From positions 1 through 64,000 of the forward strand of contig NZ_BNBD01000004.1 of the NCBI RefSeq assembly GCF_014654785.1: a stretch of DNA of 64,000 nt, in the 5' to 3' direction. Positions within the stretch are counted from its first letter, which is position 1. Each line of letters starts with the position of its first letter. Below the pieces are notes generated by a model. That model was not told the origin of the DNA. It did no database searches and saw only the letters and a list, made by a program, of their open reading frames with translations. This DNA comes from Streptomyces mashuensis. Its GTDB lineage: Bacteria; Actinomycetota; Actinomycetes; Streptomycetales; Streptomycetaceae. Both the position numbers and the translations under genes were made by a program. Of this stretch, positions 48,478-56,938 are shown one piece after another.

Positions 48478-49011
48478 GTGTACTTCGCCGCATTGCTCGC
48501 GCGCACCGAAGACGGGTGGGAAGCGAGCGACACAGAACTCGACAACGTGGAAACCCTGACCGACCTCGTCGACCTGGCCCGCGAGGCCGCCGCCGACGAC
48601 GACACGGTCCTGGCCCTCATCGAGCAGGAGGACACCTGGTTCGGTGTCGTCCGGGTGGACGGCGAGGACGATCCCCGCATCTTCGTCTCGGACGCGGCCC
48701 GCGCCTCCCGCAGCTCGTACGGGGCGATGCTCGTCGACGAGCTGACCGGACGGGAGGACGACCAGGCGGACGAGCTGGACGCCCTCGACCTGGACGGCAC
48801 GGAGGAGGGCGAACCGGAGCCGGACGAGGACGACGACGCCGGGGTGGCGGCGAACGGCACCGAGCCGCCGCCGCACGGCCCGCTGGGCGACTCCGAGCTG
48901 CTGGAGGACTTGGGCGTGAGCAGCAAGGAGCTGCTGGCGATGGAGGGCGACGCGCTCAGCGACATCGCCGACTCCCTCGGCTGCACCGACCGTCTGGAGG
49001 CCGTCCGCTGA
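48478..49011 (+). CDS. tRNA adenosine deaminase-associated protein
   Basis: 177 aa from GTG 48478 (GGGAGAG 8 nt upstream). Acidic protein VYFAALLARTEDGWEASDTE... with an Asp/Glu-rich middle (DEDDDAGV) and C-terminal helix SSKELLAMEGDALSDIADSLG. Actinobacterial partner of unknown biochemical role encoded directly before tadA. 53 bp separate the two. Confidence 0.85.
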   Translation: MYFAALLARTEDGWEASDTELDNVETLTDLVDLAREAAADDDTVLALIEQEDTWFGVVRVDGEDDPRIFVSDAARASRSSYGAMLVDELTGREDDQADELDALDLDGTEEGEPEPDEDDDAGVAANGTEPPPHGPLGDSELLEDLGVSSKELLAMEGDALSDIADSLGCTDRLEAVR

Positions 49012-49064
49012 CCCCCGGCCCGGGCGCCGGAAGCGGGCCCGGAGCCGTCACCCACACTGGTGCC

Positions 49065-49613
49065 ATGAAGAAGGAAGCCGTCCCCGGGGCCGCGGGCGTG
49101 ACACCCATGGCCCCCGTGACACCCGGAGCAGCAGCCGGCCCCGTCCAGGGCCCCGATCCCGTACGGGACCCCTGGCGGGCCCCCATGCGGGAGGCCCTGG
49201 CGGAGGCGGTACGGGCCACCGGCACCGGCGACGTGCCGGTGGGCGCCGTCGTGCTGGCCCCGGACGGCTCGGTCATCGGCCGCGGCCGCAACGAACGCGA
49301 GGCGACGGGCGACCCCACCGGCCACGCGGAGGTCCTGGCCATCCGCGAGGCCGCGCGGACCGTCGGCGAGTGGCGGCTGACCGGTTGCACGCTCGTCGTG
49401 ACGCTGGAGCCGTGCACGATGTGCGCGGGCGCCATCGTCCTCTCCCGCGTGGACCGCGTCGTGTACGGCGCCGTCGACGAGAAGGGCGGCGCGGCCGGCT
49501 CGCTCTGGGACGTGATCCGCGACCGGCGGCTGAACCACCGGCCCGAGGTGATCGAGGGCGTGCTGGCCGAGGACTGCGCGGAGCTGCTGACACGGTTCTT
49601 CCGGGAGCGGTGA
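49065..49613 (+). CDS. tadA: tRNA-specific adenosine deaminase
   Basis: 182 aa. Zinc-dependent deaminase motifs HAE (His87, Glu89: TGHAEVLAI) and PCTMC (Cys117, Cys120). It converts A34 to inosine in tRNA-Arg(ACG). The first ~38 residues are an Ala/Pro/Gly extension, so translation could begin at a later start. Confidence 0.93.
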   Translation: MKKEAVPGAAGVTPMAPVTPGAAAGPVQGPDPVRDPWRAPMREALAEAVRATGTGDVPVGAVVLAPDGSVIGRGRNEREATGDPTGHAEVLAIREAARTVGEWRLTGCTLVVTLEPCTMCAGAIVLSRVDRVVYGAVDEKGGAAGSLWDVIRDRRLNHRPEVIEGVLAEDCAELLTRFFRER

Positions 49614-49754
49614 CGAGGGCGCCGGCGGATGCGTGGGCGGAAGCCTCCGGCCGGGAGCATCGAAGGGCCCGCAGGACGGAAGTGCGCACGATCACACCCT
49701 TCGTCCGGGGAACCGATTGCGGAGCACGGCCCCGCGTCCGCTAAGCTCTCTCTC

Positions 49755-49842
49755 GGTAGCGTGTCCGAGCGGCCGAAGGAGCTCGCCTCGAAAGCGAGTG
49801 TGGCGCAAGTCACCGAGGGTTCAAATCCCTCCGCTACCGCCA
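49755..49842 (+). tRNA. tRNA-Ser (CGA)
   Basis: Class II serine tRNA: acceptor GGTAGCG/CGCTACC, D-arm, anticodon loop CTCGAAA (anticodon CGA), a long variable arm (TGTGGCGCAAGTCACC), T-arm GAGGG-TTCAAAT-CCCTC, discriminator G and encoded CCA (49,840-49,842). Confidence 0.95.
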
Positions 49843-49844
49843 CT

Positions 49845-49888
49845 GAACCGGCCCGGTCCACTTCGAGTGGACCGGGCCGGTTCTTTCA
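49845..49888 (+). terminator. tRNA-Ser terminator
   Basis: 17-bp perfect stem (GAACCGGCCCGGTCCAC and complement) with TTCGA loop followed by TTTCAT, two bases after the tRNA. Confidence 0.85.
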
Positions 49889-49964
49889 TGTCCGTTTCCG
49901 CCCAGTGCAGCGCGGGTACAAATAGGGGCATTTCGGACCGTCGAGGAGCCGAGGAGCGCCGCCC

Positions 49965-52682
49965 GTGCCCGGTGACGAGGAGACCCAGCACCTGCGGTTC
50001 CACCTGCTCGGTCCGGTACGGGCCGAACGGCGGGGCCAGCCGCTCGTCCTCGGGCCGCCGCAGCAGCGGGCCGCCCTGGCCGTCCTGCTGCTGCGCGGCG
50101 GGCGGCCCATCGGCACGGCCGAGCTCGTGGAGGCCCTGTGGGGTCCGGCGCCGCCCGTGCACGCGGCGGACACCCTGTGCTCGTACGTCGCGCGGCTCCG
50201 CACCACCCTCGACCTGCCGGTGGTGGCGACGGACACGGAGTGCGCCGTCCGGGTGCCGGCCGAGTGCGTCGACGCCGCCGTCTTCGCGGAGCGACTGGCG
50301 GCCGCGGCGACGGCGAAGGCGGACGGCGACGTCGCGGGGGCGCACGCGCTGCTGACCGCCGCGCTGGACCTGTGGGAGGGCGACACGGCGCTCACCGGGC
50401 TCCCCGGCCCGTACGCCGAGCGCGAGCGCCGGCGGCTGGACGAGGCACGCGCCACCGCTCGCGAGGACCTCCTCGAGTGCGCCCTCGCGCTGGGGCAGCA
50501 CGCCGGAGCCATCGCCGACCTGCGGGCGCTCGTCACCGAACACCCGGCGCGCGAACGCTCCCGCGCGCTGCTCATGCTCGCCCTGCACCGGGCCGGGCGG
50601 CAGGCGGAGGCACTGGCCGTCTTCGCCGACGCACAGCGGGTGCTGGCCGAGCAGTGCGGAACGCAACCGGGCGCGGAACTGGTCTCGCTCCACGAACGGG
50701 TGCTCACGGACGACCCGTCACTGGGCGTCCCGGCGGCCGGTCCGGCCCGCCCGGCGGGCGGGGGCACGACGCGGGACACGACACGGGGCGCTGCTGAAGG
50801 GCTGCCGCCCCGCCCGGCCGACTTCAGCGGACGGCGCGACCTCGTGGAGGCCGCCGTGGCAGCCGTACGCGCGGGCGGGCTGGTGGTCCTGGAAGGGGCG
50901 AACGGCGTGGGCCGGACGGCGATCGCCCTCCAGGCCGCCCACGCGCTGCGGGACGCCTTCCCCGGCGGCCGGCACTTCTTCGGCCTGCGCGGCGGCTCGG
51001 ACCGTCCGCTCGACCCGTCCACCGCGCTCACCTGCCTGCTGAGGGAACTCGGTGTACGGGACGGGGCCCTGCCCGAGGGGACGGAGCGGCAGGCCGCGCT
51101 CCTGCGCTCACTGGCCACCGGGCGGCCGCTGCTCCTGGTGCTGGACGACGCGCGGGACGCGGCGCAGGTGGAGCAGATGCTGCCGGGGTGCGCCGTGATC
51201 GTCACCGCCGCGACGGGGGAGGTGGAACTGCCGGACGCACGACGCCTGACCGTGGACGTCCCGGAGGAGAAGGAGGCGCTGGCCCTGCTCTCGGCCGTCT
51301 CGGGCGCCGTGGGCACGGGAGCCGCCGCGCGCGCCGCGCAGTCGGTGGTGACGGCGTGCGGACGGCTGCCGCTGGCGCTGCGGATCGCGGGGGCGCGGCT
51401 GGCCGGGCGGGAGTTCTCGACGCTCGCCGATCTCGCCGACCGGTTGCGGGAGGAGGCCGGGGCCGGGGAACCGGTGGAGGCGGCGTTCCGGGTGGGGTAC
51501 GAGGCGCTCGGGGCGGAGTGCGCGCGGGCGCTGCGGCTGACGACGGTCGCCGACGTACCGGCGTACGACGGCGCGACGGTCGCGGCGGCGGCGGACCTGC
51601 CCGGCGGCGCGAAGCACGGCGACGCCGTGGCCGGGGAGCTGGTGGCGGCGGGGTTGTGGGAGCGGGCGGGCCGGGGCACGTACCGGTGCCACGCGCTCGT
51701 ACGGGAGCACGCGCGCCGCCTGAGCGAGCGCACGGACGGGGAGGAGGCGCGGGAGGCGGCGCTGCGCCGGGTGGTGGCCCACTGGTCGTCGTCGCCGGGC
51801 GCCGCCGGCCCGTTTCCGGGGGTGTGGGGCGGTGGCCTGGTGCCGGCGGCGGTGGCGCTGCTGGGCGTGTGGTCGGAGCGGCTGGCGGGAACGGCGGCGC
51901 ACGACGTGCTGCGCCGCCCGGCGGAGGAGGCGCTCGCGCGGGCGGCGGAGGCGGGAGACGGCGCGGGCGTGGCCGGCGCGCTCCGGGTCCTGGCGGTGCC
52001 GCGCTGCGGGGCGGACACGCTGGACCGCTGCGAACGGCTGCTGCGGGCGGCGGTGCGGTGGGCGGAGGCCGCGGGCGACGCGGACGGCCGGCTGGCGGCA
52101 GGTCGTGACCTCGGCGGCGTGCTGCTGGCGATGGGGCGGGGCGAAGAGGCCGTACCGCTGCTGGAACCGGCGGCCGCGGCGGGGTGCCCGAGGGCGCTCG
52201 CCGACCTGGGCCTGGCGCAGGCGGTGGCGGGCCGCATGGACCGGGCGCTGAAGACGGCGGACGAGGCGGTGGCGAGGACCGCGGACGACCCGCAGGCGTA
52301 CGTGTTGCGCCAGGCGGGCCGCACGTGGCTCCGGGCGGGCCGCTCGACGACGGCGGCGGACCGCCTGCGGGATGCCGTGAACGCGGCCTCGTCCCCCCGC
52401 GAAGAGGCCCTGACGTCCGCGTACTTGGCCCACTGCCGCCTGGACCAGCGCCGCCACCGCGAGGGAGTGGAAGCGGCGGACCACGCCCTGTCCCTGGAGG
52501 CCGGCCTGGGCGACGCGTACTGCCGCGGCCTGGCGCTGTTCGCGAGGGGGAGGGGCCTGCTGAGCCTGGGCGAATCCCGCATCGCGGCAGGCTGCCTGCG
52601 GGAGGCGCGCGAGGTGCTGGGGCGGCGGGGCGCGGGAGAGGCGGCAGATGTGGAGGGGCTGCTGAGGGAGGAGTTCGGCTGA
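49965..52682 (+). CDS. large SARP/AfsR-type regulator with NB-ARC-like and TPR regions
   Basis: 905 aa, GTG start. Winged-helix DNA-binding domain (~8-95), BTAD (~100-250), NB-ARC-like ATPase region (~285-560) whose P-loop reads GANGVGRTA, with Arg in place of the catalytic Lys, and a TPR-like C-terminus (~640-905). AfsR-type regulators control secondary metabolism. The Arg substitution suggests weakened or lost nucleotide hydrolysis. No biosynthetic genes are adjacent. Confidence 0.85.
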   Translation: MPGDEETQHLRFHLLGPVRAERRGQPLVLGPPQQRAALAVLLLRGGRPIGTAELVEALWGPAPPVHAADTLCSYVARLRTTLDLPVVATDTECAVRVPAECVDAAVFAERLAAAATAKADGDVAGAHALLTAALDLWEGDTALTGLPGPYAERERRRLDEARATAREDLLECALALGQHAGAIADLRALVTEHPARERSRALLMLALHRAGRQAEALAVFADAQRVLAEQCGTQPGAELVSLHERVLTDDPSLGVPAAGPARPAGGGTTRDTTRGAAEGLPPRPADFSGRRDLVEAAVAAVRAGGLVVLEGANGVGRTAIALQAAHALRDAFPGGRHFFGLRGGSDRPLDPSTALTCLLRELGVRDGALPEGTERQAALLRSLATGRPLLLVLDDARDAAQVEQMLPGCAVIVTAATGEVELPDARRLTVDVPEEKEALALLSAVSGAVGTGAAARAAQSVVTACGRLPLALRIAGARLAGREFSTLADLADRLREEAGAGEPVEAAFRVGYEALGAECARALRLTTVADVPAYDGATVAAAADLPGGAKHGDAVAGELVAAGLWERAGRGTYRCHALVREHARRLSERTDGEEAREAALRRVVAHWSSSPGAAGPFPGVWGGGLVPAAVALLGVWSERLAGTAAHDVLRRPAEEALARAAEAGDGAGVAGALRVLAVPRCGADTLDRCERLLRAAVRWAEAAGDADGRLAAGRDLGGVLLAMGRGEEAVPLLEPAAAAGCPRALADLGLAQAVAGRMDRALKTADEAVARTADDPQAYVLRQAGRTWLRAGRSTTAADRLRDAVNAASSPREEALTSAYLAHCRLDQRRHREGVEAADHALSLEAGLGDAYCRGLALFARGRGLLSLGESRIAAGCLREAREVLGRRGAGEAADVEGLLREEFG

Positions 52683-52686
52683 TCCG

Positions 52687-52880
52687 TCAGTGCCCGGCAT
52701 GCAGCCCGTGCGAGGTCTGCGAGGTCTCGGTCAGGAGCCGAAGCGCCGCTAGCGCCTCTTCGGAGCGGGAGCCCGCCTCGGCGGTGTAGACGCTCAGCCG
52801 CTGGTCCGGGTCGGCGGGCAGGGTGAGGGACTCGTAGTTAGGTGTACAGCGAGCGGGCGGTCTCGTCGCAGAACAGTCAG
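52687..52880 (-). pseudogene. MmyB-type XRE regulator remnant
   Basis: On the minus strand the C-terminal part of an MmyB-like ligand-binding domain can be read (NYESLTLPADPDQRLSVYTA, then EAGSRSEEALAALRLL), but it lacks an HTH and is shifted relative to the preceding DETARSLYT segment in another frame. The stop is at 52,687-52,689. A decayed gene fragment between the SARP and the ArsR genes. Confidence 0.55.
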
Positions 52881-52911
52881 GCGGACGGCCTGACGGGGGG
52901 TGCCCCGTTCC

Positions 52912-53247
52912 TCAGCAGCACCCCTTTTCGTCGGCGTCCACGCACGTGCGGTCGGTGGCGACGGTCACCACGGCGTTGCGCAGGTCGTCGAGCGCGTGAC
53001 CGAGGCGGGGGTCGGCCAGCTCGTACCGGGTGCGGCGGCCGTCGGGGACGGTGACGACCAGGCCGCAGTCGCGCAGGCACGCCAGGTGGTTCGACAGCCG
53101 GGTGCGGGAGATCCCCAACGCGTCGGCCAGGTCGGAGGGGTAGGCCGGGGCCTCACGCAGCGCGAGCAGCAGGCGGCAGCGGATCGGGTCGGCCAGCGCC
53201 CGGCCGAAGCGGGTCAGAGCGTCGAGGTCGGTCGCGAGGTTCAGCAT
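52912..53247 (-). CDS. ArsR/CmtR-type metal-responsive repressor
   Basis: 111 aa from ATG 53247. Winged helix YPSDLADALGISRTRLSNHLACLRDCGLV (residues ~37-65), with cysteines at the recognition helix and in the tail (CVDADEKGCC) as in CmtR-like Cd/Pb sensors. Divergent from the DUF3703 gene; a TGAATTCA palindrome (53,271-53,278) in the 59-bp gap may be its operator core. Confidence 0.85.
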   Translation of the reverse strand: MLNLATDLDALTRFGRALADPIRCRLLLALREAPAYPSDLADALGISRTRLSNHLACLRDCGLVVTVPDGRRTRYELADPRLGHALDDLRNAVVTVATDRTCVDADEKGCC

Positions 53248-53306
53248 GGACAAGACGATACACGAGTGCTTGAATTCACGACATCCTGAACCGTCGGAGG
53301 TCTTCC

Positions 53307-53678
53307 ATGTCCCGCCGTACTCCCATGCCGCCCCGCCTGCTCGAGGCGTTCAACGCCGAGATGGCCGCAGCCCGCACACCGGGGCCGATGGAACAGCGAT
53401 GGCGGGCCGCCGAGCGGGCGCACATCCTGTCCCAGCCCTGGCCGTGGGCCCACACCCGCAACCACGGGGTGATGCTCCGACTCGCCGTACGCGACCGCGA
53501 CCTGCGCGAGGCCCTCGGCCAACTGGTACGCCTGGCCGTGGCCGCCCCCGGCTCGGCAGCCGGCAAGTACCCGGACGGCAACACCGGCCGCACCCGCGCC
53601 GGCCTCACCACCCCCATGCCGATCCCGGACGACCTCGCCGCCCTGCTCCGCGAGGCCGGCATCGCGCTGCGACCGTAG
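53307..53678 (+). CDS. DUF3703 protein
   Basis: 123 aa. Matches DUF3703: LLEAFNAEMAAAR, ERAHILSQPWPWAHTRNHGVMLRLA and AAPGSAAGKYPDGNTGR. Function unknown, usually beside ArsR regulators and cation transporters. Here no transporter gene follows, so the module appears incomplete. GGAGG ribosome-binding site. Confidence 0.8.
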   Translation: MSRRTPMPPRLLEAFNAEMAAARTPGPMEQRWRAAERAHILSQPWPWAHTRNHGVMLRLAVRDRDLREALGQLVRLAVAAPGSAAGKYPDGNTGRTRAGLTTPMPIPDDLAALLREAGIALRP

Positions 53679-54008
53679 GGCGGGCCGGCTGGGGTGGGGC
53701 GGGGTGCGCGCCGGGGGCGGCGCGGCCGTGGGGGTGACCCGCGGCGTACGGCTGAACCGTGCCGGGGTTGGCTGCGCAGCGAGGACCGCCGTTGCGCGGC
53801 TATGAGCGCGTGCCCGCGGGCGCGAGGACACGCCCCGCCGGGGTGAAGGCGTAGCGCGACTGCGCCGCTGCGCGGCTTGGGGCGGGCAGGGCCGGGCTGC
53901 GCCCAGGAGGCCGCCCGCTGCGCGGCCGTGGGGGGCGACCCGCAACGCACGGCTGAGCCGTACCGGGGTTGGCTGCGCAGCGAAGGCCGCCGCTTCGCGG
54001 CTCAGCGG
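53679..54008. repeat. repeat-rich spacer with left inverted-repeat copy
   Basis: No gene. Bases 53,850-53,934 (TAGCGCGACTGCGCCGCTGC...) are one arm of an ~85-bp inverted repeat; the other is at 54,909-54,991. In addition, a ~80-bp direct repeat unit built on CGTGGGG-(T/G)GACCCGC...GGTTGGCTGCGCAGCGA occurs at about 53,727-53,806 and 53,928-54,006. Confidence 0.75.
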
Positions 54009-54248
54009 TCAGTCGAGGTGGGTGTAGCGCAGGTGGAGCCCCATGTCCTGGGTCGCCCGGACCGCCTCGGCCCGATCGCCCACCGCGACGGCACGGTACC
54101 GGCGTTGCTTGATCTCCCAGCAACCGTCACACCGTCGCGGCCCCGAGACACCGGGCGGTACGCGCACGAGCTCGGGAGCCGCCCGCCCCTGACGGCTGCG
54201 CGCGTTCACCTCCGCCACCTTCGACCGCAGTTCGTCACGCGCGCTCAC
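54009..54248 (-). CDS. small CxxC protein of a GntR module
   Basis: 79 aa from GTG 54248 (GGAG 8 nt upstream; GTGA overlaps the preceding stop). Cys-pair RRCDGCWE, basic and helical (ARDELRSKVAEVNARSRQGRAAPELVRV). Its stop lies at the edge of the repeat-rich spacer. Unknown function; Streptomyces elements often carry such small CxxC proteins. Confidence 0.6.
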   Translation of the reverse strand: MSARDELRSKVAEVNARSRQGRAAPELVRVPPGVSGPRRCDGCWEIKQRRYRAVAVGDRAEAVRATQDMGLHLRYTHLD

Positions 54249-54406
54249 CGCGTGAACTCCGTCTGCGGCACGAAGTCGATGCCGTGCGCGCCGATGGTGA
54301 CGGCGTACGCGGGCCGCGGCGGAACGGACTTCGCGGCGGCAGCAGTGGCGTAGCTCCACCCCCTTACCCGCCTCCGACGGAACCAGTAGGCGATAACCTT
54401 CTTCAT
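54245..54406 (-). CDS. small basic protein upstream of the CxxC gene
   Basis: 53 aa from ATG 54406 with AAGGA upstream: MKKVIAYWFRRRRVRGWSYA, then a hydrophilic tail ending IDFVPQTEFTR. Translationally coupled to the CxxC gene. Too short to classify. Confidence 0.5.
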   Translation of the reverse strand: MKKVIAYWFRRRRVRGWSYATAAAAKSVPPRPAYAVTIGAHGIDFVPQTEFTR

Positions 54407-54577
54407 GTCAGCGTTCCTTGCCTGGCGTTGGCCACGCCCCGGGGTCGTTGCCGCGACCGCCGGGGCCTTGTGTGCGCAAGACGCTAGCAACGCCAGACCC
54501 TAGAACCCTTATGACGCACATAATTGACGTAATTCTTCCCTCGCGCAGTACCGCATGGTGCACGTAGCGTTCTGCTT

Positions 54578-54817
54578 GTGATCGAATTCGTTCCTGACAT
54601 CCCGCGCTGGCGGCAAGTGGCCGAGGTCATGCGACAGCGCATCAAAGATGGGACGTACCCTCCGCGGACCCGTGTGCCGTCCGTTCTCCAGCTGGCGGAG
54701 GAGTTCCAGATCGCAACGATGACGGCCTACAAGGTCCTCCGCGCCCTGCGCGAGGAGGGGTTGACCTACACGGAGCCGGGGTTGGGCTCGTTCGTCGCGA
54801 AGAACCCCAAACACTGA
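54578..54817 (+). CDS. minimal GntR-type regulator
   Basis: 79 aa, only the winged-helix half of a GntR protein: DIPRWRQVAEVMRQRIKDGTYPPRTRVPSVLQLAEEFQIATMTAYKVL, no effector domain. GTG start; a TAGCGT -10-like box (54,565-54,570) lies 7 bp upstream, so it may be leaderless. Divergent from the two small genes, probably their repressor, as in KorSA/TraR-type control circuits of Streptomyces elements. Confidence 0.75.
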   Translation: MIEFVPDIPRWRQVAEVMRQRIKDGTYPPRTRVPSVLQLAEEFQIATMTAYKVLRALREEGLTYTEPGLGSFVAKNPKH

Positions 54818-55337
54818 ACGGCACGAACTCGCCGCCGCAAACGGGCGGGTGGGCGGGGTAGCACTTCGCCTCCGCCCCGGCGCCGGCACCCACACGTCGC
54901 GGGCCACGCCCCACGGCCGCGCAGCGGGCGGCCCCCCGGGGCGCAGCCCGGCCCTCCCCGCCCCAAGCCGCGCAGCGGCGCAGTCGCGCTAGACCTCGCA
55001 CGGTGCCGACACGCCGCCGGGCAAACGGGCGGGTGGGCGGGGGCAAGCCGCGCAGCGGCGCAATCACACTTCACACCCCGCGGGGGCTCGCCCTTACGCC
55101 TCGGGCCACGCCCCACGGCCGCGCAGCGGGCGGCGGACTGGTTACAGGCGGGTGGTAAACCGGCCGTCGGGCAGTTTTCGCAGCCAGCCGCGATCGACTC
55201 ACCCGCTCAAGGACACGTTCGGCTACGGCGAGTTCGTCCAGTTCCGCGCGCCGCGGTGATCCGTTCCAGCAGCTCGGGAACCAGCAGGCACCGGATCGTA
55301 GAGGGCCGCTGATCCGCAGCGAGCAAGAACCGGATGG
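54818..55337. repeat. repeat-rich spacer with right inverted-repeat copy
   Basis: Bases 54,909-54,991 are the reverse complement of 53,850-53,934 with only a few differences. A shorter related copy (GCCGCGCAGCGGGCGG) lies near 55,110-55,130. An ACGGGCGGGTGGGCGGG motif repeats at about 54,840 and 55,024. Minus-strand frames between 55,200 and 55,330 (RPSTIRCLLVPELLERITAA) could be a gene remnant, not assignable. Confidence 0.65.
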
Positions 55338-55847
55338 TCAGCCCGCCGCTTGTGCTGTCGGCTGCTCGCTCAGGAACTGCTTCGCGGCCTCGACTGCTTC
55401 CCTGTCGAGGTCTTCGAAGGAGACTCCCCAGCTCTCTTCCCAGCCGTCCAGGTTGTGTGCGCAGTGGACAAGTGGTTCCAGCTCTGCGGGATAGCCGAGG
55501 CCCTCGGCGATGTCTGCCCAGATGAGGTGGGTGCCGGTGGTCGGGTCCAGGGATCCGTCGGCGATCTGACCGGCGACCCAGTAGGCCATCGCCCACTTTG
55601 CGGCCCGAGGGTCAGCGGGCGGGTGGAAGAGCAGCCCCAGCTCATCCATTACCTGGTCGAAGAGTGCTGGAGCTTCGGGCTCTTCGCTCCGGAGGAGACC
55701 GGCCAGCATGGCCAGAGAGGGGCTCTCCACCCCGGCAATCAGCGCGTCCAGCCCTGCCTGGATGAGCCGGTCGGAGCCGACGTGCCTACCGAATGCCCTC
55801 TCACGCGCGATGTGGCTGAGCTGCTTGAGGGCGTCGTCGCGGGTCAT
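55338..55847 (-). CDS. conserved hypothetical protein
   Basis: 169 aa from ATG 55847 (GGAAG upstream). Soluble, helical: DDALKQLSHIARERAFGRHV, then LLHPPADPRAAKWAMAYWV-like segment (LGLLFHPPADP) and acidic C-terminus SFEDLDREAVEAAKQFL. I do not recognise the family. Stands alone between repeat region and VOC gene. Confidence 0.65.
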   Translation of the reverse strand: MTRDDALKQLSHIARERAFGRHVGSDRLIQAGLDALIAGVESPSLAMLAGLLRSEEPEAPALFDQVMDELGLLFHPPADPRAAKWAMAYWVAGQIADGSLDPTTGTHLIWADIAEGLGYPAELEPLVHCAHNLDGWEESWGVSFEDLDREAVEAAKQFLSEQPTAQAAG

Positions 55848-55960
55848 CAGAGTCTTCCGTTCGGCGTCTGGCAGAAGAAGGCTCGCATACCAGCCGATGC
55901 TGCTGCATCGTGTTTCCGTTCGAGCGGCTGCCCTGCCAGATGGCCTCCGATCGACGGCCG

Positions 55961-56308
55961 TCAACGATGGCCCAGTACGTTGACCACCCGTCCGTTCGGG
56001 TCGCGGACGAAGAATCGTCGTACGCCCCATTCCTCGTCCTGCAACGGGTGCACGATTTCCGCACCGCTCGCCCGCATGACCGCGTAGGCCGCATCCACGT
56101 TGTCCACCTCGACGCTCATGTCAGGAGCGACCGGCGCGGTCTTGTCGTCGGCCATGACGCTGATCTGCGCTGCCGGGCTGGCCGGGGAGGCGAGCGTCAT
56201 GATCCAGCCGTGGTTCATGACCTCCTCGAAGCCCAGCAGGCCGTAGAACTCCCGGCTCTCCTGCGCCGCCTCCGAGCGGATGTTGGGCACGACACGGCGA
56301 ACGGCCAT
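55961..56308 (-). CDS. VOC/glyoxalase-fold protein
   Basis: 115 aa from ATG 56308 (GGGGAG upstream). Pattern of a glyoxalase/bleomycin-resistance domain: VVPNIRSEAAQESREFYGLLGFEEV...DMSVEVDNVDAAYAVMRASGAEIVHPLQDEEWGVRRFFVRDPNGRVVNV. Enzyme or binding protein of unknown ligand. Confidence 0.85.
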   Translation of the reverse strand: MAVRRVVPNIRSEAAQESREFYGLLGFEEVMNHGWIMTLASPASPAAQISVMADDKTAPVAPDMSVEVDNVDAAYAVMRASGAEIVHPLQDEEWGVRRFFVRDPNGRVVNVLGHR

Positions 56309-56431
56309 GACTGACTCCCCACGAGAACGTCCCCACCTTCGCGTCCTCCCAGGTGTACTACGCCCCGTCCGCCGCTGCATGCCCTTTCGATGCGCGACCA
56401 GGCCGGCGCCCGCCCCCAGCACCACTTGCCA

Positions 56432-56482
56432 GGCTAACGCCGTTAGCCGTACGGTGTGATCACGCGGCTAACAGCGTTAGCC
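56432..56482. promoter_or_regulatory. paired TetR-type operators
   Basis: GGCTAACGCCGTTAGCC (56,432-56,448) and GGCTAACAGCGTTAGCC (56,466-56,482), perfect palindromic arms GGCTAAC/GTTAGCC around 3 bp, centres 34 bp apart. They precede the SRPBCC-TetR operon by 24 bp, so autorepression by the TetR protein at 56,935 is likely. Confidence 0.75.
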
Positions 56483-56506
56483 ATCTCTCTCCCCTCGGAG
56501 CCCCCC

Positions 56507-56938
56507 ATGCACGCCGTCCGCACCCACATCGACATCGCCGCCCCCGCCGCCCGCGTGTGGCAGGTGCTCACCGACTTCGACGCCTACCCGCAGTGGAACC
56601 CCTTCCTCGTCAGTGCCGAGGGGAAGGCCGAAGAAGGCGCCGCACTGAAGATGACCCTCGTCAACAACGGTTCCACCATGCGCTTCCGCCCCACCGTCCG
56701 CGCCGCCGTCCCCGGGCGGGAGCTGCGCTGGCTCGGGCGGCTCGGGGTGCCCGGCCTCCTCGACGGGGAGCACTCCTTCCTCATCGAGGAGACCGGGCCC
56801 GGCAACGTGCGGCTCACCCATGCCGAGACCTTCACCGGCGCCCTCGTGGCCGTACCCTTCGTACGCCGGAAGCTCGACGTCCACGACGCCTTCGCGGCCA
56901 TGAACACCGCCCTCAAGGAGCGAGCCGAGCAGCAGTGA
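56507..56938 (+). CDS. SRPBCC-family protein
   Basis: 143 aa from ATG 56507 (GGAG upstream). START/Bet v 1-like fold: VRTHIDIAAPAARVWQVLTDFDAYPQWNPFL, then GRELRWLGRL and FIEETGPGNVRLTHAETFTG. Binds or modifies a small lipophilic molecule. First gene of the operon controlled by the paired palindromes; its stop overlaps the TetR start (GTGA). Confidence 0.85.
   Translation: MHAVRTHIDIAAPAARVWQVLTDFDAYPQWNPFLVSAEGKAEEGAALKMTLVNNGSTMRFRPTVRAAVPGRELRWLGRLGVPGLLDGEHSFLIEETGPGNVRLTHAETFTGALVAVPFVRRKLDVHDAFAAMNTALKERAEQQ

Noticed and set aside
49886..52582. 898-codon minus-strand open frame
   Set aside because: Opposite the large SARP-type regulator; Ser/Ala/Arg repetitive, no domain.
55207..55596. 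129-codon minus-strand frame
   Set aside because: Overlaps the better-supported 169-aa gene in another frame; the segment from 55,200 to 55,330 may be a remnant but cannot be assigned.
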